Source: Diplolepis rosae (Eukaryota > Arthropoda > Insecta > Hymenoptera > Diplolepididae). Taken from it: DNA of 64,000 nt. Of the stretch, positions 38,672 through 46,884 are shown one piece after another. Position 1 is the first letter of the stretch. Each line of letters begins with the position of its first letter. A program made the translations under genes and the position numbers. The stretch is taken from positions 496,001-560,000 of the forward strand of contig JAPYXD010000679.1 in the NCBI GenBank assembly GCA_030998225.1. Direction: 5' to 3'. The notes under the pieces were generated by a model that saw only the letters and a program-made list of their open reading frames with translations, was not told the DNA's origin and searched no databases.

Positions 38672-38734
38672 AATAAGTAGACCGCCGCCAAGCACAGAAG
38701 TCAGTACCTCTTGGGACACGGTCGACGATACTTC
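38672..38734 (+). promoter_or_regulatory. Predicted core promoter and transcription start in the 5' LTR
   Basis: AATAAGTA at 38672-38679 is TATA-like. It lies about 31 nt upstream of the A (38703) of TCAGT, the arthropod initiator consensus. ACTTC at +28 to +32 (38730-38734) matches four of five positions of the downstream promoter element. The spacings agree, so 38703 is my estimate of the U3/R boundary. The 3' LTR has the same arrangement, with the A at 46280. Confidence 0.55.
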
Positions 38735-38824
38735 GACTTCTCCTCTACAAACCGCTTCTACACAGACCTTGAAGAGTTGCCACACCCTTCTCTTCCGCCT
38801 TATTATTTTTTCTATTTGTGGAAA

Positions 38825-38830
38825 AATAAA
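38825..38830 (+). terminator. Poly(A) signal AATAAA, 5' LTR
   Basis: AATAAA lies about 122 nt downstream of the predicted start, with T-rich sequence after it. This defines a short R region. The functional copy for the full-length transcript would be 46402-46407 in the 3' LTR. Confidence 0.65.
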
Positions 38831-38877
38831 AGCCTTTAATACGAGAACTGTCTTGTCCTTGATTTGACAATCCCAAC

Positions 38878-38982
38878 TGCCCTTTTGAGGGCAAAGAGTA
38901 TTCTTGCTGTTCTTTTTTTCTATAATAACACCAACTGTCCTTTTAAGGACAAGTTTAACACACACCCGTCCTTCTCAGGACG
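38878..38982 (+). other. Three consecutive matched hairpins at the start of U5 (5' LTR)
   Basis: TGCCCT-TTTG-AGGGCA at 38878-38893, TGTCCT-TTTA-AGGACA at 38936-38951 and CGTCCT-TCTC-AGGACG at 38967-38982 each form a perfect 6-bp stem with a 4-nt loop. Stem pairs change together between copies (C-G to T-A at the third pair, T-A to C-G at the first), which supports paired RNA. They lie some 50-150 nt after the poly(A) signal and are preserved at 46455-46558 in the 3' LTR. Possible roles are 3'-end formation, packaging or dimerisation. None is demonstrated. Confidence 0.7.
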
Positions 38983-39059
38983 AAGATCAAACATCTTCGA
39001 ACAACCGAAACCTTGAATGCCTTCACCACCTTGGACGCAGCTCCCGCACCAACCGACGC

Positions 39060-39180
39060 AGTTCACCAGTAGCCAAGCTACCTCAGCCGCAGCCATCAGT
39101 AGCTGTACCAGCAACCTCAGTAGCAGCCAAAGCTACCTCAGCAGTAGCCAAGCTACCTCAGCGGTAGCCATCAGCAGCCT
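39060..39180 (+). repeat. Imperfect AGCTACCTCAG short repeats in U5
   Basis: AGCTACCTCAG and related words (GTAGC, CAGCAG) recur about every 20-30 bp across this stretch, with the same pattern at about 46645-46750 in the 3' LTR. Open frames crossing it give Ser/Ala/Thr-rich low-complexity peptides, which I treat as a by-product. Confidence 0.6.
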
Positions 39181-39280
39181 CTCCACCAGACGACGCAGCT
39201 TCACCTCCAGCGGGGCCCTGGTTCCATCCCAGCTCAGTTTTCGTTGATGCCCTTCGGGTCACTTCTCGGACTTCTGACGC

Positions 39281-39846
39281 ATGGGACTGAATCCACGACA
39301 ACGTCGGAACCGAGCTAGGTTCCTGTTGGAACAGGCTCGTCTGCGGATCCTCACCCCGCCGAACAACGCAGTCAGCCGCCGGGGGACTCACACACCGCCC
39401 CCACCACCTGTTTCCGGGGACGACACAACGCGGAGAACACCGCCGAGGGAGCTGCCAACGCCTTGCACCCACTCCCTTCTCGGCTCGACGCCAAAGGGAA
39501 GACATCCACTCCCTCCACCATCGCGAGTGAGTCTCCAAGGAAGCTGCTCAGGATCCGGAGGCGCATCCGGGCGAGATTCTGCAGCGCACGGAAGACTCTC
39601 TTCCCTGTAGCCCCCGGATCTGACCGAGAGGCGGTCTTGTCGCTCGGTCTGAAACTGCCCGGTGGCAGTCGAGCGCAGCTCACGAAACACCAGGACTCGT
39701 CGGCGCCGCCGGTACCGGACCAGGAGAGCTACCACCAAACCCGCCAGTACATGGTGGCAAAGTTCTTCCGCGACTCTCGCACGTACTTCAAGGACCCACG
39801 TAGAAACTTAGACTGCCCAAATATAAGTTTCTACCTGCAAGTCTAG
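39281..39846 (+). pseudogene. U5 open frame, broken copy in the 5' LTR
   Basis: The counterpart of the 187-codon open frame at 47144-47707. Here an additional CG dinucleotide near 39524 (ATCGCGAGTG versus ATCGAGTG) shifts the frame, so the N-terminal part stops at 39610 and the C-terminal part is open only in another frame. This is the LTR whose U5 would form the leader of the genomic RNA. There is no recognisable domain. Confidence 0.3.
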
Positions 39847-39902
39847 GACAATTGGGCAGAAGACACCAGGGGACAACCATAACACCGGGGCCAGGGAGGC
39901 TC

Positions 39903-39934
39903 GGGTTCAATTCCCAGCGTCGGGGATCAACCCC
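39903..39934 (+). other. tRNA T-arm/B-box-like hairpins at the end of U5
   Basis: GGG-TTCAATT-CCC at 39903-39915 has a 3-bp stem and 7-nt loop like a tRNA T-arm, and GGTTCAATTCC fits the pol III B-box consensus GGTTCRANYCC at every position. A second hairpin GGGG-ATCAA-CCCC follows at 39922-39934. They end only 8 nt before the primer-binding site. The 3' LTR has the same structure at 47764-47795. No convincing A box is seen upstream. Confidence 0.55.
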
Positions 39935-39942
39935 TTAACAAT

Positions 39943-39961
39943 TGGCGCCCAGAACGTGGGG
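39943..39961 (+). other. Primer-binding site, tRNA-Lys-like
   Basis: TGGCGCCCAGAACGTGGGG begins 2 nt after the 5' LTR. The first nine bases and the last eight match, as I recall it, the complement of the 3' end of animal tRNA-Lys(CUU), with GA inserted between them. The TGG start pairs with the tRNA CCA end. The 2-nt spacer is typical of elements whose integrase trims two bases. The 74 bp from here to the gag start at 40036 contain nothing else I can identify. Confidence 0.8.
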
Positions 39962-40035
39962 CATAATAGGAATTTTACCCTATCCTTTCGTCAACTGAAG
40001 TTGACACGGACTCGTAACGACCCTGACAAGTAAAG

Positions 40036-41256
40036 ATGATACGCTCTCCGACCACATCTCCTCGCGGACGAGGTAGACCACCTCGCACTATGTCTACCCG
40101 ACAACACCAGATTCAATCCACTTCCGGGAGTGGAAACCAACACCCGGTGGCGCCCAACATTGACGACGACCAGCAACACGAAGACGCCGCAATCATGCAC
40201 CAAAGAAGCCTCAGCCTATCCCCTATGCCAGGACGGCGTAGCGCATCCACACCCGCTACCCAGCGCCGAGGTACGGCTTATGTCGCATTTCGCCAACTGC
40301 CACATACGTTCAGACTGCCCTCTGAGCAGACAGTCGACGGCATGGACGACGAAACGGCAGCAGGAAGGACTGGTGATCCCCGTCTCGAGCAGAGACAACG
40401 ACAACCAGGATCTGCCCCACAACCCGTGCCTAACGTACACGCCGCACCACCACACCAAGTTGCACCGCCCGCGCAATTTGGAGGAGCTACTCTGGCTGAT
40501 TTGACAGCCATCATCAGAGCCATCAGAGCTCCACCACCACCTTTGCCAACATTTTCCGGCCTGGATCACGAGGACCCACACACCTTCCTCAGAGACTGTG
40601 AGGAAAATTTTGCTCAATCGGCCACGGAATCGTCACAGTAGACACGACTAGCCGGCGGAGCACTCAAGGATGCTGCCGGAAAATGGTGGGAGGTGTACAA
40701 ATCCCTCTCACTGACCTGGAAAAAGTTTCGCGAGGTCATGATACACCGATTCGCGAATACAAGCTCTCTCATGCGCCTGCACGCGCAGCTTTATTCTAGG
40801 AAGCAGACTGAGAAGGAATCCACTGCGGTATTTTTGCAACAAAAATACCTCCTGACGCAACGCCTCATACCGGATGCCCCAGAGGAAGAAACCACTGCAA
40901 TCCTGCTGGAGTCCCTGCGGCCATCTATTCGCCGCGTAATACGCGCCGCCTCTCCAAGAACCTTTGGAGAACTTTTTGACCGCGCTGTCGACGCAGAGGC
41001 CGATGAGGCCGAAGAACAACCCCGACGAGAACAAAGAAAGGAGGAGCCGAGACAGAAGCCAACCTCACCAACCCAAAATGAAACGGATAGACGAAGGGAA
41101 GGACCACCGTGCGAATACTGCCCCGGTTTCCATTACCACCGAGACTGCCCTGTTCTCGCAGCCCGCAGAAACACGGCTTCGGGAAACTGGCGCACTCGGG
41201 CGGCCGCTGCAGACGCTCCGACCGCCCCCGCCCGACCAGCGGAAAAACGGAACTAA
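40036..41256 (+). pseudogene. gag: gag, interrupted by one in-frame TAG
   Basis: Gag forms the particle that packages the element RNA. The frame opens at an ATG 75 bp after the PBS and runs 406 codons to TAA at 41254-41256, broken only by TAG at 40639-40641 (codon 202). The N-terminus is basic and Ser/Pro/Gln-rich. A Gag core follows, with LPTFSGLDHEDPHTFL before the stop and KWWE, LTWKKF and VFLQQKYLLTQ after it. The C-terminus is charged (Arg/Glu), then has a zinc knuckle from Cys at 41110 to Cys at 41146 (CEYCPGFHYHRDC), spaced CX2CX3HX4C or CX2CX5HX2C rather than CX2CX4HX4C. The same frame continues with good Gag character on both sides of the TAG, so this looks like a nonsense mutation. 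Amber readthrough inside gag is unlikely. Confidence 0.85.
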
Positions 41257-42476
41257 GCTCCATCTACTCCTCGAGTCAGGACCTGCCACGAACCCGCGTT
41301 CGCCTCGGAAACCGCGAGGTCGTGGCTGAAATAGACTCATGCGCCTCGGACAACTTCGTCCAATATTCACTACTCACTGCCGACGAAAGGAGGACCATCA
41401 AACCCGGACCATCTTCTGCACTACTGGCCGGACGAGGAACTTCCCTGAGGCTCAAAGGAATCATATACCTCTCTCCCAGAATCGGAGATAGAGAATACCC
41501 AGGATACTTCCACGCAAGCGACGAACTCCGCGCCGAACTCACGCTCGGACGTACATGGCTGAAGCAGCACGACGTCCACCACGAACATCGCACCGACTGT
41601 TTATACCTCGGTGCCAGCGACCGACAGCGCATCTACTTGGTCCCAATGCCAGATCTGCAGAGCACTCCGAAGGACCAACTGGAGCTGGAGTTGCCTTCTA
41701 CAATACCACCAGAGTTTGAGGAACGTCTTTGGACGACCTTGGAAACTTACGCGTCCGTGTTTCACCAGGGTGGACGACTACGCCAAACCTTAGCGGTGGA
41801 ACACGACATTCAAATATTGGATCCACATCCCTTCCGAGAACCGCCGCGCCGCCAGTCGATGCCCAAGAGGAAGTACATCGACGAACAACTACGCGAGATG
41901 CTGGCAGACGGCATCATCGAGCCAACGACCTCACCTTGGAGCTCAGCGATCACCATCGCCACCAAACAAAACGGCGAGCACCGTTTCTGCATCGACTTTC
42001 GCCGGCTCAACGACCAGACCGTCAATGCACCTCAATGCCTACCCCGTATCCACGAAATACTAAAGGACCTGGGAAAGGCCAAAGTATTCACCACCTTGGA
42101 TCTCAAGAGCGGGTACTGGCAAATACCCATGGCAGCCGACGCAAAGAAATACACCGCCTTCTCTGCACCCTCGGGCGGACAGTATCAATTCCGGGTGATG
42201 CCATTCGGCCTCAAGAATGCACCCGGAATCTTCAAGAACCTGATGCGCCACGTCTTGGCGGGCCACTGGGGTGAATTCTGCATGGCGTACCTTGACGACA
42301 TCATCGTCTACTCTGGCGACTGGGACAGCCACATCCGTCACGTCGGACTCATCCTCGAAAGGCTTCACACTTACGGACTCACTTGCTCCCCACAGAAGTG
42401 CCATTTTGGAAGGACATTTTGGTGGTTACCACGGACGGTAACCATGCTCAGCCACGTCACGTTGAAGCAATTCTGA
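41109..42476 (+). CDS. pol: pol, protease and reverse transcriptase part
   Basis: This would be made as a Gag-Pol fusion by -1 frameshifting. The first codon given is GTG and is not a real start. A retropepsin-like domain occupies about residues 60-170, with active-site stretch AEIDSCASDNF (Asp76 at 41334). The usual DSG/DTG has Cys for Gly, which should cripple the protease. RT runs from about residue 240 to 435: TTSPWSSAI, FCIDFRRLN, TLDLKSGYWQI, FRVMPFGLKNAP, and catalytic YLDD at residues 394-397 (42288-42299), then KCHFG. After KCHFG the frame leaves RT homology and ends at 42476. The true sequence resumes in the next feature. Spacing to the following DGN suggests about 16 nt, including the FLG/YLG-type motif, are missing at 42417-42434. 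RT catalytic motifs are intact. Confidence 0.85.
   Translation: MRILPRFPLPPRLPCSRSPQKHGFGKLAHSGGRCRRSDRPRPTSGKTELSSIYSSSQDLPRTRVRLGNREVVAEIDSCASDNFVQYSLLTADERRTIKPGPSSALLAGRGTSLRLKGIIYLSPRIGDREYPGYFHASDELRAELTLGRTWLKQHDVHHEHRTDCLYLGASDRQRIYLVPMPDLQSTPKDQLELELPSTIPPEFEERLWTTLETYASVFHQGGRLRQTLAVEHDIQILDPHPFREPPRRQSMPKRKYIDEQLREMLADGIIEPTTSPWSSAITIATKQNGEHRFCIDFRRLNDQTVNAPQCLPRIHEILKDLGKAKVFTTLDLKSGYWQIPMAADAKKYTAFSAPSGGQYQFRVMPFGLKNAPGIFKNLMRHVLAGHWGEFCMAYLDDIIVYSGDWDSHIRHVGLILERLHTYGLTCSPQKCHFGRTFWWLPRTVTMLSHVTLKQF
41241..41250 (+). other. Candidate -1 frameshift site at the gag/pol overlap
   Basis: The pol frame is -1 relative to gag and is open from 41091 (after a TAG at 41088), so any shift must occur in 41091-41253. 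GGAAAAACGG sits four bases before the gag stop and is the only A-rich slip-prone run seen there. It is not a perfect X-XXY-YYZ heptamer. This is a weak assignment. Confidence 0.35.
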
Positions 42477-44944
42477 ACGCAGAGCCACCGAAAAACCGGA
42501 AAGAGCTGCAATCGTTTATTGGCACCTGCAACTGGCTGATGGAATACATCCCTAAGTATTCCGAACTGGCCGCGCCACTGACTACTCTCGCGTCACCCAT
42601 GGTAGTTTTTAAATGGACTCCGGAAATCAACCACGCCTTCCAAGTCCTGAAGGAGGCTTTCCGCAACCCGAGCCAACTTAGCCGACCCGATCCAGATCTC
42701 CCGTTTGTACTCCAGACGGACGCCAGCGCGGTCGGCATGGGAGCCGTGCTCATGCAGATAGGGCCCAATGGAAACCGACGAATCATATCCTACGCCAGCG
42801 CCAAATTTTCTAAAACAGAGACCCGCTACCACTGCAATGAACAGGAGTGTCTAGCGGTCATCTGGGCGATCAAGAAGTACCGCCCCTACCTGGAAGACCA
42901 GCCCTTCATCCTCCGCACAGACAGCAAGACGCTCACATGGCTGCGGCAAATGAAAGACTCGCGTGCTAAGCTGAATCGTTGGCACATATTCCTGAGCGAG
43001 CTCAGCTTTACAATAGAGCATTGTCCCGGCAAAGACAACGAGCTGCCAGACGCACTATCTCGTCAGCCGGACCCAGGAGAGCCGTCATCTGTGGAACCCG
43101 ACCTTGAACGTATGGTGCCACCTAGGAGGGAGGCACCCACTGCTCCAGTCGATTCCACTATACCAGTTCTCAACGCCATACAAGCACCAACTCTTACAGA
43201 GGAGATCTCGGCCGCACAACGAATAGACCCCGAGATCAGCAGCATGATCCTGCGATGGTCAGAAATACGACAGCATGGACCAGCTAATCAACGAGATGAA
43301 GAGTTCGTCGAAAACAATATGTATGACGAACGCGGCCTTTGGAAACGCAGCCCCGAGGACCAACACTGGCAGCTGCGTGTCCCCACAACTCTCCGACAGA
43401 GAGTCATATGGGACTACCACGACGTACCACTCGCCGGACACCCCGGAGCAGAAGAGACAACTCGCGCTATCCAGGAGCACTTTTTCTGGCCTGGAATGAG
43501 CCGCGAAATAAAAAGATACGTGGCAAGGTGCCACCTGTGCATCTGCACAAAACCCCTACACGGGAGGCATACAGACGGACAACGCCCTCGCACAACGCGC
43601 ACCGCCTGGGAGACACTGGCCGTTGATCTTATGGGCCCATACCCACTCACTAAGCGAGGAAATCGCTTCATACTCGTCGTTACCGACATGTTCACTCGGT
43701 GGGTCGAGTCGTTCCCATTACGAAACTCCCACGCACCGACTCTCATCAGAACACTCGAAGACGAGGTGTTCTGTCGTTTTGGATACCCACGCCACCTGCT
43801 CAGTGACAACGGAAGTCAGTTCACGAGCAACACATGGACGGAGTCTGCACAAAGATGGGAATGCGCACTCTGGACAACCCCAGAGTATCACCCACGGGCA
43901 AATCCAACCGAACGCCGCAACCAAGAAGTGAAGAAGGGGTTGCGGTTGCGCCTAACCGCAGGAAACCAGCGAATTTGGGACGAACAGTTGCCGGAGCTGT
44001 TGTTCGGGCTTCGCAGAAGAAGAAACGCAGCAACAGGATACACTCCCAACTACCTGCTTATGGGCCGCGAAATTCTCCGACCAGGAGAATGGGCCCTGCA
44101 GCCCGTAGATACCGTTGAGCCAGTTCGCGTACCTCTTGAGGAAAGAGAAAACCGAGCGAGAAGAAACCAACAACAATACCAGCTTCGTTACGCCGGAACC
44201 CCGGCAGCACCAGCTTTTAAAATCGGAGACTGGGTCTACGCTGCAAACCACCGACTGTCTAACAAAGCTGAAAGGTACAACGCAGGCCTTGCACCGAAGC
44301 GCACAGGGCCACACCAGGTCATCGGCGTAGCCTCAGCCGACGTTTTCTGGGTCCAGAAATACGACCGACCTCACAAACTCCACAAAACACAACTGGTACT
44401 CGCCCCACAACCTCGCGAAGTACCAGCCGCACCCAGGCAGGGTGACGATGAAGCCCCAGGTGGGGTTCGCCAAGAAGATGCTGAGATAGAGGATGTCGCG
44501 AGAGAGGAAGACATCGACTTCACAGTGGCCGAGAAGGCCCAGGAACAGGAAGCCGCCGAAGAGACACACCGTGCAAGCGAGGCAGGAGACGTAGCGCACG
44601 CCGCCGAACAGGCGCGTCTCGCAGAACATGGATCTACTCCCGACGTAGGGTCCACGGGTGCGGCCGCACAGGCTCACCCACGTATCAAGAGTCACCTCCC
44701 AGTACACGAGGCGACTCCTCCATCACTGGAAGCCGAGCACCTCCAACTACCACTAGTAACAAACACGTTACCCAAAATGGACACCAGCCCGACAGATGTT
44801 TCAGCCGAAACACAGAACCCAGAACCCTGGGACCAGTTGGACGAGTTACCGCGTAACGCCAGGGGGCGCTACGACCTTCGAATGCGCCGGCCGGCGACAT
44901 ACAGAGACGCGCGACCATATGCCCCTCGGATGAGGCGTCATTAG
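42383..44944 (+). CDS. pol: pol, RNase H and integrase part, with long C-terminal tail
   Basis: This is the continuation of pol in a shifted frame. Homology starts near 42425 and the TTG at 42383 is not a real start. The RT connection (LQSFIGTCNWLMEYIP) leads to RNase H with acidic residues Asp113 (TDAS), Glu155 (NEQECLA) and Asp180 (RTDS), ending at DALSRQPD. Integrase has a zinc domain His346/His353-Cys383/Cys386, a catalytic core Asp415 (VDLMGP), Asp475 (SDNGSQF) and Glu510 (ANPTERRN), so the last spacing is 34 residues rather than 35, and a GPY-like module (KRTGPHQVIG). No chromodomain follows. Beyond about residue 680 a ~170-residue Ala/Glu/Asp-rich tail ends in an Arg-rich stretch (RGRYDLRMRRPATYRD). 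Its role is unknown. This frame is open throughout 42383-44944. Confidence 0.9.
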   Translation: MLPTEVPFWKDILVVTTDGNHAQPRHVEAILNAEPPKNRKELQSFIGTCNWLMEYIPKYSELAAPLTTLASPMVVFKWTPEINHAFQVLKEAFRNPSQLSRPDPDLPFVLQTDASAVGMGAVLMQIGPNGNRRIISYASAKFSKTETRYHCNEQECLAVIWAIKKYRPYLEDQPFILRTDSKTLTWLRQMKDSRAKLNRWHIFLSELSFTIEHCPGKDNELPDALSRQPDPGEPSSVEPDLERMVPPRREAPTAPVDSTIPVLNAIQAPTLTEEISAAQRIDPEISSMILRWSEIRQHGPANQRDEEFVENNMYDERGLWKRSPEDQHWQLRVPTTLRQRVIWDYHDVPLAGHPGAEETTRAIQEHFFWPGMSREIKRYVARCHLCICTKPLHGRHTDGQRPRTTRTAWETLAVDLMGPYPLTKRGNRFILVVTDMFTRWVESFPLRNSHAPTLIRTLEDEVFCRFGYPRHLLSDNGSQFTSNTWTESAQRWECALWTTPEYHPRANPTERRNQEVKKGLRLRLTAGNQRIWDEQLPELLFGLRRRRNAATGYTPNYLLMGREILRPGEWALQPVDTVEPVRVPLEERENRARRNQQQYQLRYAGTPAAPAFKIGDWVYAANHRLSNKAERYNAGLAPKRTGPHQVIGVASADVFWVQKYDRPHKLHKTQLVLAPQPREVPAAPRQGDDEAPGGVRQEDAEIEDVAREEDIDFTVAEKAQEQEAAEETHRASEAGDVAHAAEQARLAEHGSTPDVGSTGAAAQAHPRIKSHLPVHEATPPSLEAEHLQLPLVTNTLPKMDTSPTDVSAETQNPEPWDQLDELPRNARGRYDLRMRRPATYRDARPYAPRMRRH

Positions 44945-45030
44945 CGTCACTCACACCGAGATGGAAGATGAGAAAACGACTAGTATATTAAATTCACACA
45001 AAAAACGAGGATGCAGAAAGGATCTATCCG

Positions 45031-45043
45031 AAGAGGGGGAGAA
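45031..45043 (+). other. Polypurine tract
   Basis: AAGAGGGGGAGAA lies one base before the 3' LTR (TG at 45045) and is the expected plus-strand primer site. The 100 bp between the pol stop (44944) and the LTR hold no open frame, so there is no env gene. Confidence 0.88.
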
Positions 45044-45447
45044 TTGATATACGCCAGGGGCATATAAGACGACAGACGAAGAAAGCTTTAATGTTTTAAT
45101 GGAAAGCTAATTGGTGGGATTGCTAAACCTTCGTCTCTCGTCAGGACGATCCTTCCTGAATCATCATTTTTCTTGTTTTATTATTTTCATTTCTATCTTG
45201 TAATGTATTACCATATTAGTCTTATGTTAGAGATTCTATTACTATTATCATTATTATTATCTTTTTAACTTTATTATTACCATCATTATTATTTAAGTAC
45301 TATCAGCATTACTGTTATTAGCTATATCATATTAATCATGTACCAAAATTAACTCATGATATCGTGCGTGGAGTGGATATGTGGCAATTCTGAGAGAGAG
45401 ACAGAGACGGATGGAAAACCGATCAGAACTGTTGCTCTAACGTTTTC

Positions 45448-46227
45448 TGATTGGGGCGCGCGGTTTTCCAGGACATCTTTCAAAGCTTCTCATTGGTGCG
45501 GAGCCTTTCAACTCTCGACCAATCACAGTGAAGCATAGTCCCCAAGCCTCAATGTGTCTTAATAACGCATAGTTTTTCCAGGACATCTTTCAGAGCTTCT
45601 CATTGGTGCGGAGCCTTTCAACTCTCGACCAATCACAGTGAAGCATAGTCCCCAAGCCTCAATGTGTCTTAATAACGCATAGTTTTTCCAGGACATCTTT
45701 CAGAGCTTCTCATTGGTGCGGGACCTTCTAGTTCTCGACCAATCACAGTGAAGCATAGTCCCCAAGACTCAACATTTCTTAATAATACATAGGTTTTACA
45801 AAGAGAACTATAACGCTTCTCATTGGTGCGGGGTCTTTTCAGTTCTCGACCAATCACAGCACAGCACAGTCCCCAAGCTTCAACACTTCTAAATGACGTT
45901 AGAGATACCAGCAACGCCTCTCATTGGTGCGGGGGCCTTTCTAGCTCCCGACCAATCACGTTGAAGCACGGTCTCCAAGCTGCAAAACATCTTAATAACG
46001 GTGCACGTCGTCTAGCAGACCTTCCAACGCTTCTCGTTGGTGCGGGACCTTTCGAGCTCTCGACCAATCACGTCAAAGCACAGTCCCCAAACCCCAACTC
46101 ACCTAAATGACCCTCGGGTTTTTCCCAGGGTCCCTTCCACGCTTATGATTGGTGCGCGCTCTCCAGCCTTTCGACCAATCACGTCAGAGCACGGGACCCA
46201 AGCCCTGGCAACGCTTCTGATTGGTGC
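45448..46227 (+). promoter_or_regulatory. U3 array of inverted CCAAT-box pairs (3' LTR)
   Basis: There are seven tandem units with the same ATTGG...CCAAT inverted design, plus single ATTGG words at each end (45450 and 46220). Two units found in the 5' LTR between about 38135 and 38346 have no separate counterpart here. The first and second full units are almost identical, which points to recent unit duplication. Confidence 0.75.
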
Positions 46228-46401
46228 GCGTTACCAAGCTCAGGAGTGAATAAGTAGACCGCCGCCAAGCACAGAAGTCAGTACCTCTTGGGACACGGTC
46301 GACGATACTTCGACTTCTCCTCTACAAACCGCTGCTACACAGACCTTGAAGAGTTGCCACACCCTTCTCTTCCGCCTTATTATTTTTTCTATTTCTTGAA
46401 A

Positions 46402-46407
46402 AATAAA
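46402..46407 (+). terminator. Poly(A) signal AATAAA, 3' LTR
   Basis: AATAAA lies about 122 nt after the predicted R start (46280) and is followed by a T-rich stretch. This is the copy expected to end the element transcript. Confidence 0.65.
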
Positions 46408-46454
46408 AGCCTTTAATACGAGAACTGTCTTGTCCTTGATTTGTCAATCCCAAC

Positions 46455-46558
46455 TGCCCTTTTGAGGGCAAAGAGTATTCTTACTGTTCTTTTTTCTATA
46501 ATAACACCAACTGTCCTTTTAAGGACAAGTTTAACACACACCCGTCCTTCTCAGGACG
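46455..46558 (+). other. Three consecutive matched hairpins (3' LTR)
   Basis: Hairpins at 46455-46470, 46512-46527 and 46543-46558 are identical in stem and loop to those in the 5' LTR, while bases between them vary (for example the length of the T-run before the second). In the 3' LTR they lie just past the expected cleavage site. Confidence 0.7.
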
Positions 46559-46884
46559 AAGATCAAACATCTTCGAACAACCGAAACCTTGAATGCCTTC
46601 ACCACCTTGGACGCAGCTCCCGCACCAACCGACGCAGTTCACCAGTAGCCAAGCTACCTCAGCCGCAGCGATCAGTAGCTGTACCAGCAACCTCAGTAGC
46701 AGCCAAAGCTACCTCAGCAGTAGCCAAGCTACCTCAGCGGTAGCCATCAGCAGCCTCACTACCAGACGACGCAGCTTCACCTCCAGCGGGGGCCCTGGTT
46801 CCCTCCCAGCTCAGTTTTCGTTGATGCCCTTCGGGCCGCATCACGGACTTCTGACGTGTGGGACCGAATCCACGGACCCGCAAC

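Larger units (their letters stand above)
37258..39940 (+). repeat. 5' long terminal repeat (2,683 bp)
   Basis: It begins TGATATACGCC and ends CCCCTTAACA, matching the 3' LTR termini. From the predicted start site at 38703 and the AATAAA at 38825 I infer U3 of about 1.45 kb, a short R of about 150 bp and a long U5 of about 1.1 kb. Compared with the 3' LTR it has two more CCAAT-array units and lacks a 286-bp U5 segment. The net difference of 74 bp agrees with those two events plus small indels. Over the last ~640 bp I count three substitutions and one 2-bp indel against the 3' LTR. Confidence 0.95.

Noticed and set aside
39158..39738. Minus-strand open frames in U5 of both LTRs (up to 196 codons at 47009-47599)
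   Set aside because: GC-rich antisense shadows of the LTR, with no domain and no conserved start between the two LTRs.
40639..40641. Programmed readthrough of TAG as in gammaretroviral gag-pol
   Set aside because: The TAG lies inside the Gag core well upstream of the zinc knuckle, and gag and pol are already arranged in a -1 overlap.
44945..45044. An env gene, which would make the element an endogenous errantivirus-like retrovirus
   Set aside because: Only 100 bp lie between the end of pol and the 3' LTR, containing the polypurine tract and no open frame.
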